NCBI RefSeq assembly: GCF_004366035.1
Contig: NZ_SOEE01000007.1
Span: 1-64,000, forward strand
Source of the DNA: Cytobacillus oceanisediminis
GTDB taxonomy: Bacteria > Bacillota > Bacilli > Bacillales > Cytobacillaceae
Direction: 5' to 3'
Length of the DNA stretch: 64,000 nt
Part shown: piece by piece, positions 43,817 through 53,541 of the stretch
Layout of the letters: each line of letters begins with the position of its first letter
How positions within the stretch are numbered: the stretch's first letter is position 1
The notes under the pieces: model-generated
Told to the model about the DNA's origin: nothing
The model's input: the letters and a program-made list of their open reading frames with translations, nothing else
Databases searched by the model: none
Position numbers and translations under genes: made by a program

Positions 43817-44287
43817 TTATTTCGAATTCTCATTAAACCATTGTTTAAAGACTTCTTTTTCCTGGTAACCAGTAATTCTGTTAACCTCTTTGCCGTCTTT
43901 GAATTGAACAATTGTTGGAGTCTCCTTAATTCCATAATTGTCCCAGCCGTCTTCAAATTCAAGCAGGTTGAATTGAACCAGGTCAATGCCCATTTCTTCT
44001 GTAAGCGGAGACACAATAGGAGTTGTCCTCTGGCAATGAGGGCATGTCGGACTATAAAAATACACAGTTACATCTTCATTTTCATTTAACCTTTTGTCCA
44101 ATTCTTCAGGAAGAATCAGATTTTGATAATTTGGGTCATCAAGCTGTTTGACTGTTTCAGGATGAAGTGAATCCTTTTCATATGGGTTATTCCCAGAAAC
44201 TTTTTCTTCATTTTGCATTTTAGTTAAGATTCCAACAGCTGCGAATAACGCAACGATAATGGCAAGAAAAATAATGACCTTCTTCAT
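43817..44287 (-). CDS. Membrane-anchored thioredoxin-like protein
   Basis: A 156-residue protein with one N-terminal membrane anchor (residues 2-21) and a thioredoxin fold outside the cell. The redox site is CPHC at residues 82-85 (FYSPTCPHCQRTTPI); the cis-proline is in KETPTIVQF. The ATG at 44287 shares a base with the stop of bdbC, so the two are coupled. A role as thiol oxidant or reductase partner of BdbC is likely. A longer in-frame reading lies inside bdbC and is rejected. Confidence 0.88.
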   Translation of the reverse strand: MKKVIIFLAIIVALFAAVGILTKMQNEEKVSGNNPYEKDSLHPETVKQLDDPNYQNLILPEELDKRLNENEDVTVYFYSPTCPHCQRTTPIVSPLTEEMGIDLVQFNLLEFEDGWDNYGIKETPTIVQFKDGKEVNRITGYQEKEVFKQWFNENSK

Positions 44288-44727
44288 TATTCTGCTACCT
44301 CCTTGGTTTTCTTCCAGACAAGATAACTGCAAATAAAAATAATTGTAAAAGCTGTTAATGCTAAAAACGGAATCGTGATGAACCCAAGCCAATTAATATA
44401 TTGGCCTGTACATGGAACTCTTCCGCATGCTGCTGCATGGTCTGCCATAAATGAAATTTTCTGAATGGAATAGTGGTATATGGAAATCCCTGCTCCAACT
44501 GCAGATAACACCATTGTATAAAGGCTGATGCGATAATCTTTCTTAATAACAGCCAATCCTAATATGACAGCAAATGGATACATGACAATCCTTTGATACC
44601 AGCAAAGCTCGCAAGGCTCGTATTGCCTGATTTCCGAAAAATAAAGGCTGCCGAACATGGCTAGAACCGATGCTGCCCAGGCAATAAACAGCAAATTCTC
44701 CCGACGGTCTGTTTGTGTTTTCTCCAT
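44287..44727 (-). CDS. bdbC: Disulfide oxidoreductase BdbC (DsbB family)
   Basis: A 146-residue, four-helix membrane protein that reoxidises extracellular thiol oxidases and passes electrons to quinone. The first Cys pair is in YEPCELCWYQRIVMYPF, the second in CGRVPCTGQYINW. The start ATG at 44727 follows AAGGAGATT. The usual partner BdbD is replaced here by a thioredoxin-like protein with a CPHC site. Confidence 0.93.
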   Translation of the reverse strand: MEKTQTDRRENLLFIAWAASVLAMFGSLYFSEIRQYEPCELCWYQRIVMYPFAVILGLAVIKKDYRISLYTMVLSAVGAGISIYHYSIQKISFMADHAAACGRVPCTGQYINWLGFITIPFLALTAFTIIFICSYLVWKKTKEVAE

Positions 44728-44950
44728 AATAATCTCCTTATTAATATGTACTCTAAAATTATAAAGCTATTGGACATCCCTTGTAAATTAACATGTTCAA
44801 AGGACCATCAGAAATAGGGCATTTGTAATATTGAAATGATATTAGCAAGGATAAAAGAAGATATACAGCACCTTTATAGAAATATATATAAAGGAAAAGA
44901 CGCAAGATAAGAATAAGAGGGAAATTGGATAAGAAAATTCAGAGGGTGTT

Positions 44951-45067
44951 ATGAATGCAGTAAAAAAGGGAAAAGAGCTGTATCACTGGAAGAGGCTGAA
45001 CTTTCTTATCAGCTCCCAGGATAATTATTATTTCCAAAAGGAGTGCACCACCATTGACAAAGCTTGA
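44951..45067 (+). CDS. Possible 38-residue upstream peptide
   Basis: An ATG at 44951 behind AGAGGGTGTT opens 38 codons that end 14 bases inside the next gene. The product is basic with one Cys (KKGKELYHWKRLNFLISS near the start). It is unlike anything I know. The overlap with the TTG-started yhcX-like gene suggests a translationally coupled leader, but this may be chance. Confidence 0.35.
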   Translation: MNAVKKGKELYHWKRLNFLISSQDNYYFQKECTTIDKA

Positions 45068-46592
45068 TTTAAAGAAGTTTGAGAAAAAAATGATTATCAG
45101 AAATACACGGCATTCAGATATAGATCATATCATTGCCCTGCAGGAGCTCTGTTTCCCAGGCATGATACCCTGGAAGAAGGATCAGCTTGAGAGCCATCTG
45201 GGTATATTCCCTGAAGGCCAGTTTGTTGCAGAATATGATGGGGAAATCATTGGTTCGTGCTCCAGCCTTATTATCAATTTTGATGAGTATGATGACCGTC
45301 ATTCCTGGGATGACGTAACAGATAAAGGATACATAACAAACCATAATCCGGAAGGCTATAACCTTTATGGGATAGAAGTAATGGTTCATCCGGATTACCG
45401 CAGAATGAAAATTGGCCACCGCCTGTATGAGGAAAGAAAAGAGCTTGTCAGATCTTTAAATTTAAAAAGTATCATCATAGGGGGGCGTATTCCGAATTAT
45501 CATAAATACGCCAAAGAAATGAACCCCCGTGAGTATGTGAACGAGGTTTCACTTCATAAAATCTATGACCCGGTTTTATCCTTTCAGCTCCTGAATGGCT
45601 TTACCCTGATGAGGATTAACCCGAACTATTTGCCTGACGATGTGCAGTCAAATAAATATGCAACGCTGATGGAATGGAATAATGTTGATTACAGGCCAAT
45701 GACCAAGCGTTTTTACAAAACAAGTTACCCGGTCCGTATATGTGTGGTGCAATATTTAATGCGGCAGATTAAATCCTTCGATGAATTTGCCCATCAGGTT
45801 GAATATTTTACAGATGTTGCTTCTGATTCCGGTTCTGACTTTGCAGTATTTCCCGAGTTATTTACCACTCAGCTAATGTCCTTTTTGGATGAACGGTCTC
45901 CAAGCCTGGCTGTCAGGAAGCTTACGGAATACACTGAGCAATATATCGAGTTATTTACGGATTTGGCAGTCAGGTATAATATCAATATAATTGGCGGCTC
46001 TCATTTTGTTAAAGAAGATGATGATGAGATTTATAATATCGCTTATCTTTTCCGCCGCGATGGAACGATTGAAAAGCAGTATAAGCTCCACATTACGCCA
46101 AATGAGCGCAAATGGTGGGGGATCAGCCGCGGGGATGAAGTGAAAGTATTTGATACGGATTGCGGAAAAATAGCCATCCAAATTTGCTATGACATTGAAT
46201 TTCCTGAACTGGCGAGGATTGCAACTGATAAAGGTGCAAAAATTATATTTACACCCTTCTGTACTGAGGATCGCCAAGGATATTTGCGGGTGCGCTATTG
46301 TGCTCAGGCCCGCGCTGTTGAAAATCAGATATACACGGTTATTTCAGGGACGGTCGGCAATCTTCCGCAAACAGAGAATATGGATATTCAGTATGCACAG
46401 TCTGCCATATTTGCACCATCTGATTTTGAGTTTGCAAGGGATGGCATTGTGGGAGAGACCAATCCAAATATTGAAATGGTCCTGATTGGTGATGTTGATC
46501 TGGAAATTCTCCGCCGTCAAAGACAGGATGGCACGGTGCGCCAGCTAAAAGACCGCAGGCATGATATTTACAGCATTAAATATAAGAAGTAA
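45054..46592 (+). CDS. yhcX: GNAT-nitrilase fusion hydrolase, YhcX-like
   Basis: A 512-residue two-domain protein. The N-terminal domain (about 13-200) is a GNAT acetyltransferase fold (YGIEVMVHPDYRRMKIGHRL). The C-terminal domain (about 225-505) is a carbon-nitrogen hydrolase with the catalytic triad in FAVFPELFT (Glu), KQYKLHITPNER (Lys) and IAIQICYDIEFPE (Cys). Its reaction is unknown. The start TTG at 45054 lies ten bases behind AAGGAG. Position next to pgcA matches B. subtilis yhcX-yhxB. Confidence 0.9.
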   Translation: MTKLDLKKFEKKMIIRNTRHSDIDHIIALQELCFPGMIPWKKDQLESHLGIFPEGQFVAEYDGEIIGSCSSLIINFDEYDDRHSWDDVTDKGYITNHNPEGYNLYGIEVMVHPDYRRMKIGHRLYEERKELVRSLNLKSIIIGGRIPNYHKYAKEMNPREYVNEVSLHKIYDPVLSFQLLNGFTLMRINPNYLPDDVQSNKYATLMEWNNVDYRPMTKRFYKTSYPVRICVVQYLMRQIKSFDEFAHQVEYFTDVASDSGSDFAVFPELFTTQLMSFLDERSPSLAVRKLTEYTEQYIELFTDLAVRYNINIIGGSHFVKEDDDEIYNIAYLFRRDGTIEKQYKLHITPNERKWWGISRGDEVKVFDTDCGKIAIQICYDIEFPELARIATDKGAKIIFTPFCTEDRQGYLRVRYCAQARAVENQIYTVISGTVGNLPQTENMDIQYAQSAIFAPSDFEFARDGIVGETNPNIEMVLIGDVDLEILRRQRQDGTVRQLKDRRHDIYSIKYKK

Positions 46593-46605
46593 TATATAGT
46601 TGCTG

Positions 46606-46639
46606 ATTGAGCGCCTTTCACCTGGCGCTCAATGCTTTT
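46606..46639 (+). terminator. Terminator after yhcX-like gene
   Basis: ATTGAGCGCC / GGCGCTCAAT stem with a short T run. Confidence 0.65.
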
Positions 46640-46759
46640 CATCGGAAGCATACCTGATTTTAGAGTGAATTTTGTCAAAATAACTCGGATGTTTTTAAGA
46701 GGAATATCCGTGTGGAACTCGAAAAGGATATGGTGAAGCTTACTTTAGGAGGTCATACA

Positions 46760-48505
46760 ATGGAATGGAAGACAGCGGCAGAACGATGGATAAACCATGA
46801 GAATTTGGACAGTGAATTACTTGAACAGCTGAAACGTCTGCAGGGAAATGAAAAGCTCCTTGAAGAAGCGTTTTATAAGGGACTGGAATTTGGAACGGGC
46901 GGCATGCGCGGGGAAATAGGACCGGGAACAAACCGCATGAATTTATATACAGTCCGCAAGGCATCTGCGGGACTTGCCGCATACATAGAAGAAAAAGGAT
47001 TGGAAGCAAAGAACAGAGGGGTGGCAATAGCATATGATTCACGCCACATGTCCCCGGAATTTGCAATGGAAGCTGCTAAAACCCTTGCAAGCAGAGGCAT
47101 TCAGACATATGTATTTGACGAGCTGCGCCCAACACCTGAACTTTCATTCGCAGTCCGGTACCTGCATGCCTATGCAGGGATAGTCGTGACAGCTAGCCAT
47201 AATCCTCCGGAATACAATGGCTATAAAGTGTATGGATCGGACGGAGCTCAGCTGACTCCTGCTGAAGCTGACATTGTAATCGGCAAAGTAAATGAAATAG
47301 AAAACGAACTGCTTATTGAAGTGATGGACGAGGACAGTTTAAAAGAGAAAGGCCTTATCACAATGATTGGGGCTACAGTTGATCAGGCCTATCAGAAGCA
47401 GCTCCTTACCATTTCCGAAAACCCTGATGCCGCAATGGAAGCGGATGTTCATGTAGTTTTTACACCTCTGCACGGTACAGCGAATAAGCCCGTTAGAGAG
47501 GCTTTGGCTGCTTTGGGCTATGAACATGTGCATGTAGTAAAGGAACAGGAGCTGCCGGATCCTGAATTTTCAACAGTAAAGAGTCCTAATCCAGAGGAAA
47601 AAATTGCATTTGAGCTTGCCATGAGAGATGGAAGAGAAACAAATGCAGATATACTAATTGCCACAGACCCAGACGCCGATCGACTTGGCATTGCTGCAAA
47701 GAACAGAGATGGCGAGTATGTCCTTTTGACAGGAAATCAGACAGGTGCGCTGCTGCTTCATTACATACTTTCTCAGAAGAAAGAGAAGAATACACTGCCT
47801 GACAATGGCATTATGCTAAAAACGATCGTTACATCAGAATTTGGACGCAGGGTTGCCTCATCTTTCGGTGTAGAAACCATCGATGTTTTAACAGGCTTTA
47901 AATTCATAGCAGAAAAAATCAAGGAATATGAGGAGACGGGTGAATACAGCTTCCTGTTTGGGTATGAGGAAAGCTATGGCTATCTTATTGGTGACTTTGC
48001 AAGGGATAAAGATGCTATCCAGGCAGCTTTGCTTGCTGCGGAAATGGCCGCTTTTTATAAAAAGAAGGACATGTCCCTTTATGATGCATTACTTAGTTTA
48101 TTTGACGAGTATGGCTATTTTCTTGAAGGGTTAAAATCAATGACTCTAAAAGGAATTGAAGGAGCAGAAAAAATCCAGCAGACACTGGCATCCTTCCGTG
48201 CTAATCCGATAAAAGACCTTCAAGGAATGAAGGTCCAGGCTGTTGAAGATTACTTAATAGGAATCAGAACGGAAGCAGATGGAAGGGAGAAAGTAATAGA
48301 CCTGCCAAAGTCCAATGTTATCAAGTATTTCTTCGAAGATGGGACCTGGATCTGCCTAAGGCCATCAGGCACAGAACCGAAGATTAAATTCTATTTTGGG
48401 ATCAGCGCCTCTTCATTAGCCAGCAGCAAGGAAAAACTGAAATCTGTCCAAAGTGATTTTATGCAAATCGTTGAAGAAAGAATGGGCAGTTCGGTAATAC
48501 AATAG
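46760..48505 (+). CDS. pgcA: Alpha-phosphoglucomutase PgcA
   Basis: A 581-residue enzyme interconverting glucose 1- and 6-phosphate for UDP-glucose, teichoic acid and glycolipid synthesis; same length as B. subtilis PgcA (YhxB). The active serine is in [18 protein letters not shown]; metal binding DPDADR is in [13 protein letters not shown]; the sugar loop is [12 protein letters not shown] and the phosphate site [12 protein letters not shown]. The ATG at 46760 follows TTAGGAGG. Confidence 0.96.
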   Translation: MEWKTAAERWINHENLDSELLEQLKRLQGNEKLLEEAFYKGLEFGTGGMRGEIGPGTNRMNLYTVRKASAGLAAYIEEKGLEAKNRGVAIAYDSRHMSPEFAMEAAKTLASRGIQTYVFDELRPTPELSFAVRYLHAYAGIVVTASHNPPEYNGYKVYGSDGAQLTPAEADIVIGKVNEIENELLIEVMDEDSLKEKGLITMIGATVDQAYQKQLLTISENPDAAMEADVHVVFTPLHGTANKPVREALAALGYEHVHVVKEQELPDPEFSTVKSPNPEEKIAFELAMRDGRETNADILIATDPDADRLGIAAKNRDGEYVLLTGNQTGALLLHYILSQKKEKNTLPDNGIMLKTIVTSEFGRRVASSFGVETIDVLTGFKFIAEKIKEYEETGEYSFLFGYEESYGYLIGDFARDKDAIQAALLAAEMAAFYKKKDMSLYDALLSLFDEYGYFLEGLKSMTLKGIEGAEKIQQTLASFRANPIKDLQGMKVQAVEDYLIGIRTEADGREKVIDLPKSNVIKYFFEDGTWICLRPSGTEPKIKFYFGISASSLASSKEKLKSVQSDFMQIVEERMGSSVIQ

Positions 48506-48547
48506 CGTTAAACATCCAGAAGGTTATTAGCCAGAAAGGAAGATTCG

Positions 48548-49270
48548 ATGTTAAAGGGACAAACGGCAATTGTAACAGGTGCATCAAGAGGTATCGGCAA
48601 GGAAATTGCTGTTAAACTGGCCCAGCAGGGCATGAAGCTTACCCTGATTGGAAGCTCAGAGGAAATTTATCAATCTGCTGAAGATCTTAAAAAATTGGGA
48701 TATGCAGATGTACTGCCCATTCAGGCGGATATTTCAGATGAAGCCGAAATAAAGGATGCAGTTGAAAAAACTCTTCAAAAGTATAAACAGCTTGATCTTC
48801 TGGTGAATAATGCAGGGGTGGGCTTTTTTAAGCGGGTTGATGAAACAACACTGGACGAGTGGAGAAAGGTCTTTGAAGTAAATGTGCAGGGAGTTTTCCT
48901 CGGAAGCAAGGCAGTAATGCCGCATATGAAAGAACGCAAATCCGGTACAATCATTACCATTTCATCAGACGTAGCCAGATACACCATCCCTAATGGATCA
49001 GCCTATACAGCTACCAAATATGCAGTGCAGGGCTTTTCAGGATCTTTAGCTCAGGAAGTCAGAGAATACGGCATCCGCGTCGGAACCATTAATCCCGGCA
49101 TGGTAGATACGTTTTTTGCAGAATCTAAGCAGGGGCTTGAAGAGAAAAGAGATTGGCTGAAGGTCGAAGATATCGCCAATGCTGTTGTTTACATGGCATC
49201 TGCGCCGAAGCACATGATGATAGACGAAATCGTGCTTCATCCATTTGTACAAAACTATCCAATTGCATAA
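48548..49270 (+). CDS. Short-chain dehydrogenase/reductase (YoxD-like)
   Basis: A 240-residue Rossmann-fold oxidoreductase of the classical SDR type. The cofactor motif is TGASRGIGKEIA, the structural motif NNAGVG, and the active site Ser-Tyr-Lys is in ISSDVAR and SAYTATKYAVQGF. It resembles 3-ketoacyl-ACP reductase-like proteins such as YoxD. Substrate unknown. The ATG lies seven bases behind AGAAAGGAAG. Confidence 0.88.
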   Translation: MLKGQTAIVTGASRGIGKEIAVKLAQQGMKLTLIGSSEEIYQSAEDLKKLGYADVLPIQADISDEAEIKDAVEKTLQKYKQLDLLVNNAGVGFFKRVDETTLDEWRKVFEVNVQGVFLGSKAVMPHMKERKSGTIITISSDVARYTIPNGSAYTATKYAVQGFSGSLAQEVREYGIRVGTINPGMVDTFFAESKQGLEEKRDWLKVEDIANAVVYMASAPKHMMIDEIVLHPFVQNYPIA

Positions 49271-49276
49271 TCGATT

Positions 49277-49307
49277 CACCGAAGAGGCCTGCTCTTCGGT
49301 GTTTTTT
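49277..49307 (+). terminator. Terminator of the SDR gene
   Basis: CACCGAAGAG / CTCTTCGGTG stem followed by six T residues. Confidence 0.9.
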
Positions 49308-49416
49308 CTGTATACAACTTTGGTCGCAGTCCGCCTCCTCCCAAATGCCAAGGAAGAAAGGGAAAAAAAGTTATATAATGAAAGTACATAATATGACAGT
49401 TCCAAGGGGGATAAGG

Positions 49417-50547
49417 GTGTTAGGGGAAAAAAGGCAATCTGAAATCAAAATATTAAAAGAAATAGCAGAAATATTGAATGAAGGAACGGAAATTGATTCC
49501 CTTCTTAAAGAGGTTCTGCAAAAATTGCTTCATATTACCGGTCTTGAAACGGGATGGGTATTTTTAATTGATAGCCAAGGGGCTTTTCGCCTGGCAGCAG
49601 AAGAGAAACTGCCCCCTGCCCTTACCGCGGATAACTGCAGACCGATGTGCAAGGGAGACTGCTGGTGTATTGACCGCTATAATGACGGCAGGTTAAACAA
49701 AGCTTCGAACATTATTGAATGCAAAAGAATAGAAGATGCCATTGCCGAGCAAAGAAAGGATACCAATGGGCTTACCCATCATGCCTCCGTCCCGCTGAGA
49801 GCAGGGAAAGAAAAATTTGGGATCCTTAATATCGGCTCGCCTGATAAAACGCATTTTTCACCAGAAGAATTGGCTTTGCTGGAATCAGTGGCTTTTCAGG
49901 TTGGAACGGCTATAAAACGAATCAAGCTGACACAGCTCGAACAGGAGACGGCTCTTGCTGCGGAAAGAAACAGGCTGGCAAGGGACCTGCATGATTCAGT
50001 CAACCAGCTTTTGTTCTCCTTAAGCTTAACTGCGAGAGGAGGGGCTGAAATGACTGATAACCCTGAAATTAAAGAGACATTTTCCTACATGCAGGATCTC
50101 GCACAGGAAGCTTTAAGCGAGATGAGAGCACTTATTTGGCAGCTGAAACCCCGCGGGCTGGAAAATGGGATTGTATGTGCTATGCAGACCTACAGCCAAA
50201 TGCTTGGCCTGAAGCTCAATTCAAAAGTAAAAGGTGTGATCTGTCTGCCCGGAAAAGTTGAAGAGACACTTTGGAGAATTGGCCAGGAAGCACTGGCAAA
50301 TTGCAAAAAACACTCTGGTGGATCAACAGCAGATTTAGCACTGACAGTTGATGAAAAAACAGTTGCAATGGTGATTTCCGATTGCGGCAGAGGGTTTCAT
50401 TATCGTGAAAACGATATCCCTTCTCTCGGTCTCAAAAGCATGAAGAAAAGGACGGAAGCAATGAATGGTTTATTTAAAATAAAAACAGAGCCAAACAAAG
50501 GAACGAATATTGAAATTATCATTCCTTTGGAAAAGGGAGGGAAATAG
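49417..50547 (+). CDS. GAF-domain sensor histidine kinase, YhcY-like
   Basis: A 376-residue soluble sensor kinase. A GAF domain fills about residues 20-170 and carries three Cys (CRPMCKGDCWC), a possible metal or redox site. The HisKA_3 dimerisation domain has the phospho-His in ERNRLARDLHDSVNQLLFS, and the ATPase domain ends SDCGRGFHYR. The start is GTG at 49417 behind AAGGGGG; an ATG at 49393 lacks a ribosome site. It forms a unit with the following response regulator and precedes an azoreductase, as yhcY-yhcZ-yhdA in B. subtilis. Confidence 0.9.
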   Translation: MLGEKRQSEIKILKEIAEILNEGTEIDSLLKEVLQKLLHITGLETGWVFLIDSQGAFRLAAEEKLPPALTADNCRPMCKGDCWCIDRYNDGRLNKASNIIECKRIEDAIAEQRKDTNGLTHHASVPLRAGKEKFGILNIGSPDKTHFSPEELALLESVAFQVGTAIKRIKLTQLEQETALAAERNRLARDLHDSVNQLLFSLSLTARGGAEMTDNPEIKETFSYMQDLAQEALSEMRALIWQLKPRGLENGIVCAMQTYSQMLGLKLNSKVKGVICLPGKVEETLWRIGQEALANCKKHSGGSTADLALTVDEKTVAMVISDCGRGFHYRENDIPSLGLKSMKKRTEAMNGLFKIKTEPNKGTNIEIIIPLEKGGK

Positions 50548-51195
50548 ATGGCGATCAAGGTTTTAATAGCGGACGATCATCATGTTGTTAGAAGGGGTCT
50601 TGTATTTTTTCTCAAAACACAGCCGGAAATAGAAATCATCGGAGAAGCAAAGAACGGCCGTGAAGCTGTAGAGATGATGCAAACGAACCAGCCTGATGTT
50701 GTATTAATGGACTTGGATATGCCTGTTATGAATGGTATTGAAGCCACCAGGCAAATTAAAGCGAGCTGCCCTGAAGTGAAAATCATGATACTCACAAGCT
50801 TTTCAGACCAGGATCATGTGATTCCGGCAATTGAGGCGGGGGCCTCAGGATATCAGCTGAAGGACATTGAGCCGGATATTCTTGTCCAGGTAATTATCCA
50901 GCTAATGAAAGGGGAAAACCAGCTTCATCCAAAAGCCACCTCCCATCTGCTCACACATTTAACGAATAAAAACAGTACAGAAAGACAGCCGCTGGAAGAG
51001 CTGACAAAGAGAGAGCTGGAGGTTCTGCGGGAGATTGCAAAAGGGAAGAGCAATAAAGAAATTGCTTCATCCCTTTATATAACAGAAAAGACAGTCAAAA
51101 CCCATGTTTCCAACTTATTGTCCAAATTGGAACTCGCGGACAGAACACAGGCAGCACTTTATGCAGTTCGTCATGGTATTGCAGAGTCAAATTGA
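50548..51195 (+). CDS. NarL-type response regulator, YhcZ-like
   Basis: A 215-residue regulator starting directly after the stop of its kinase. The receiver has DD at 9-10 and the phospho-Asp in VVLMDLDMPVMNG; the LuxR-type HTH is LTKRELEVLREIAKGKSNKE followed by IASSLYITEKTVKTHVSNLL. Likely to control itself and stress genes in response to a redox or metal signal sensed by the GAF domain (inference). Confidence 0.92.
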   Translation: MAIKVLIADDHHVVRRGLVFFLKTQPEIEIIGEAKNGREAVEMMQTNQPDVVLMDLDMPVMNGIEATRQIKASCPEVKIMILTSFSDQDHVIPAIEAGASGYQLKDIEPDILVQVIIQLMKGENQLHPKATSHLLTHLTNKNSTERQPLEELTKRELEVLREIAKGKSNKEIASSLYITEKTVKTHVSNLLSKLELADRTQAALYAVRHGIAESN

Positions 51196-51297
51196 AAAAA
51201 TCATCCTAAAGTTGCAGAAGATATATACTGAATTAGTCCTGAGGTAAGTTTTATAAAACTCAGCCATACTGACGATGTTTAAAAACGCATATTTCTA

Positions 51298-51313
51298 TAT
51301 ACTAAATAGTATA
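51298..51313. promoter_or_regulatory. Palindromic operator before the azoreductase gene
   Basis: TATACTAAATAGTATA is a perfect 16-base palindrome located 20 bases before the ATG of the azoreductase gene. Its half-site TACTA/TAGTA resembles sites of YodB/HxlR-type quinone-sensing repressors that control azoreductases in B. subtilis. Regulator identity is inference. Confidence 0.5.
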
Positions 51314-51332
51314 GGAACTAAAAGGAGAGTTT

Positions 51333-51872
51333 ATGATGAAGCTTACAATTATTAATGGAAGCCCGCGATTGAAAGGAAGAACAGGAATAGCCTCACGTTA
51401 TATTGCAAGGAAATATAATGCTGAACTGATCGATTTAAGTCTTGGAGAAATTCCTTTATATAATGGAACAGAAGGTCAATATCAGCTGCCTGCCGTTAAG
51501 AATCTGCGCCAGCAGATTGCAGAATCTGATGGAGTCGTTCTTGCTTCCCCTGAGTACCACAGTGCCATGAGCGGAGCCCTAAAGAATGCGCTCGATTTTC
51601 TTGGGAGTGAGCAATTTGCGCATAAGCCAGTCGGCTTACTGGTTGTGGCAGGAGGCGGAAAAGGCGGCATTAATGCCCTGAATAATTTAAGAGTTGCCGG
51701 CAGAGGTGTATATGCCAATGTTATTCCTAAACAGCTGGTCCTGGATCCGCATTGTTTTGATTATGAAAATGATGGCCTTTATGAAGAACCTGCCAAGCTT
51801 GTTGAGGGGTTAATGAAGGAACTTCAGGTATATATGAAGGCATATGGTCAAATGAAGCTGGAATTAAAATAA
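51333..51872 (+). CDS. azr: FMN-dependent NADPH azoreductase
   Basis: A 179-residue flavodoxin-like enzyme that reduces azo compounds and quinones with NADPH. The FMN phosphate loop is NGSPRLKGRTGIASRY; SPEYHSAMSGALKNALDFL and VAGGGKGGINALNNLR are typical of the B. subtilis YhdA (Azr) family. Two ATGs in a row (51333, 51336) follow AAAAGGAGAG. Stop codon lies in a run of four AAAATA hexamers. Confidence 0.92.
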   Translation: MMKLTIINGSPRLKGRTGIASRYIARKYNAELIDLSLGEIPLYNGTEGQYQLPAVKNLRQQIAESDGVVLASPEYHSAMSGALKNALDFLGSEQFAHKPVGLLVVAGGGKGGINALNNLRVAGRGVYANVIPKQLVLDPHCFDYENDGLYEEPAKLVEGLMKELQVYMKAYGQMKLELK

Positions 51873-51890
51873 AAATAAAAATAAAAATAA

Positions 51891-51920
51891 AAAAACACGG
51901 ACCAAAAAATCCGTGTTTTT
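51891..51920. terminator. Bidirectional terminator
   Basis: AAAAACACGG / CCGTGTTTTT stem. Confidence 0.85.
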
Positions 51921-51941
51921 ATTATTGGTGGAATTCTTTTA

Positions 51942-52196
51942 TTAGGTTAGTTCATAAAATACAGTATTTGGCAGCTGTTTTTCCGATAATTCATTGGCAT
52001 GGTCAATATATCTCAGCAGTGAATATAAATGTTTCTCAATGACAGAATAGTCTTTTTCGAAGTTGTAGGCATGTAGAAAATGTTCAATCTTCTTCGAAAG
52101 AAATTGATCATCTGTTCTGACCATCAGGATCAGCAGGTTATCCCATTCTGACCGGTGCGTATAATATAGCGCCCGGTCATAATCCACTTTATTCAT
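51942..52196 (-). CDS. YhdB-like protein
   Basis: An 84-residue cytosolic protein very similar in outline to B. subtilis YhdB: the start NKVDYDRALYYTHRSEWDN, then LLILMVRTDDQFLSKKIEHF. The function is unknown. It lies next to the azoreductase and the yhdC-like gene exactly as in B. subtilis. Ribosome site GGAGGAG. Confidence 0.85.
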   Translation of the reverse strand: MNKVDYDRALYYTHRSEWDNLLILMVRTDDQFLSKKIEHFLHAYNFEKDYSVIEKHLYSLLRYIDHANELSEKQLPNTVFYELT

Positions 52197-52400
52197 TTGT
52201 CCTCTCCTCCTCTTTCAGGAGTTGATTATAGTTTATGATGATGCTGAATTTTATTTCGAAGTAAATCTTGGACTTGTTGATTTACAAGGGTTTTCATCAT
52301 TTACCTGTATATTGGCCACATCCATTTATAAGACAATTCCATACATAAAATTAAAGACTGAGCCAAAAATATAATTAACGACACATGCTTTGGAGGAAAA

Positions 52401-52718
52401 ATGAAAAAGTATTTATCGATGTTTATGCTGGTTTGTTTATTAGCCGGGGGAGGCTCATTTGCAGGAGCTGTCCAAAAACCGGATTATGAAAAGTATGGGA
52501 GAATTGCCATCGCAGTTGTTAAGGAAGACTATCCTGGGGAAGAAGTAGTGGATTATCAGTATGGAGGAAGGAAAAAAGTTACCGAAACAGATGTGACAGA
52601 CACCTTCACTTTTACTGTAAAGGAAGATGGGAAGCCTGTAACCGTGCTGGTCAGGGTCACACATAACCTTAAGGATAACAAAGCGGTTAGCCTATCTGTA
52701 GAGAGAAAAACGCAGTAA
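52401..52718 (+). CDS. Secreted DUF3889 protein, YhdC-like
   Basis: A 105-residue protein with a cleavable signal peptide (residues 1-23, cut near SFAGA) followed by a small PepSY-like alpha/beta domain (YEKYGRIAIAVVKEDYPGEE, VVDYQYGGR). It matches the DUF3889 family (B. subtilis YhdC, 107 residues). Function unknown, extracellular. ATG behind TTTGGAGGA. Confidence 0.82.
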   Translation: MKKYLSMFMLVCLLAGGGSFAGAVQKPDYEKYGRIAIAVVKEDYPGEEVVDYQYGGRKKVTETDVTDTFTFTVKEDGKPVTVLVRVTHNLKDNKAVSLSVERKTQ

Positions 52719-52739
52719 GCTCCTTCGGGGGCTTTTTTC
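52718..52739 (+). terminator. Terminator of the yhdC-like gene
   Basis: AGCTCC-TTCG-GGGGCT hairpin with a UUCG tetraloop and six T residues, starting at the stop codon. Confidence 0.85.
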
Positions 52740-52845
52740 ATTGTATTTGGCAAACAAACTCCTTATTTAAAATAATGATAAAAAAATATTTTTCTGATAA
52801 TCTTGGATTATGAATATTACCGTAAAATTATGGGGAGTGAGTTTT

Positions 52846-53541
52846 TTGAAGGAATCAATTCTTGTTGCGGAGGATGAAGCTAAAATTGCGAGGCTTCTGG
52901 AAATTGAACTTGAATTCGAGGGCTATCAAGTGACAAAGGCAATGGATGGTTATCAGGCAATGGAGTTATACCGGACTGGAAGCTGGGACTTAATTATTCT
53001 GGATATCATGCTTCCTGGGTTTAGCGGAATAGAAATTCTGCGAAGAATTCGCAGCAAGGATAAACATACCCCCATTTTGCTCCTGACGGCTAAAAGCTCA
53101 GTGGAAGATAAAGTATCTGGTTTAGACTTGGGTGCGAATGATTACATAACAAAACCCTTCCAGATTGAAGAGCTGCTTGCCAGAATACGAGCTGCACTAA
53201 GAATAAAGTCAGCAGGTACAGAGGAACCTGCAGTTCATGACTGTCTGGAAGTGTCGGATTTAAAGCTCAATGAAAAAACAAGAGAGGTCAGCCGGGGAGA
53301 TCAGCACATAGAACTCACCCCAAGAGAATTTGATTTACTTGTTTATTTAATGACAAATAAAAGACAGGTCCTGAACAGGGAACAGATTTTGGAGGCCGTT
53401 TGGGGATATGACTTTTTGGGGGACACAAATGTGGTTGATGTCTATATCCGATATTTGCGCAAGAAAATAGACATGCCTGAGAGGCCTGCTCTTATTCAAA
53501 CAATTCGCGGAGTAGGGTATGTATTAAAGGAGACGAAATGA
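52846..53541 (+). CDS. OmpR-family response regulator (YkoG-like)
   Basis: A 231-residue regulator. The receiver domain has ILVAEDEAKIARLLEIE and phospho-Asp in LIILDIMLPG; the winged helix is LTPREFDLLVYLMTNKRQVL and ends TIRGVGYVLKE. The start is TTG at 52846 behind GGGGAGTG; a longer ATG reading lacks a site. The kinase follows with a four-base overlap and two PepSY genes come next, as in the B. subtilis ykoGHIJ region. Confidence 0.9.
   Translation: MKESILVAEDEAKIARLLEIELEFEGYQVTKAMDGYQAMELYRTGSWDLIILDIMLPGFSGIEILRRIRSKDKHTPILLLTAKSSVEDKVSGLDLGANDYITKPFQIEELLARIRAALRIKSAGTEEPAVHDCLEVSDLKLNEKTREVSRGDQHIELTPREFDLLVYLMTNKRQVLNREQILEAVWGYDFLGDTNVVDVYIRYLRKKIDMPERPALIQTIRGVGYVLKETK

Noticed and set aside
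49153-49416. Upstream extension of the YhcY-like kinase into the SDR gene
   Set aside because: The extension overlaps the SDR gene and its terminator; GTG at 49417 has a good ribosome site.
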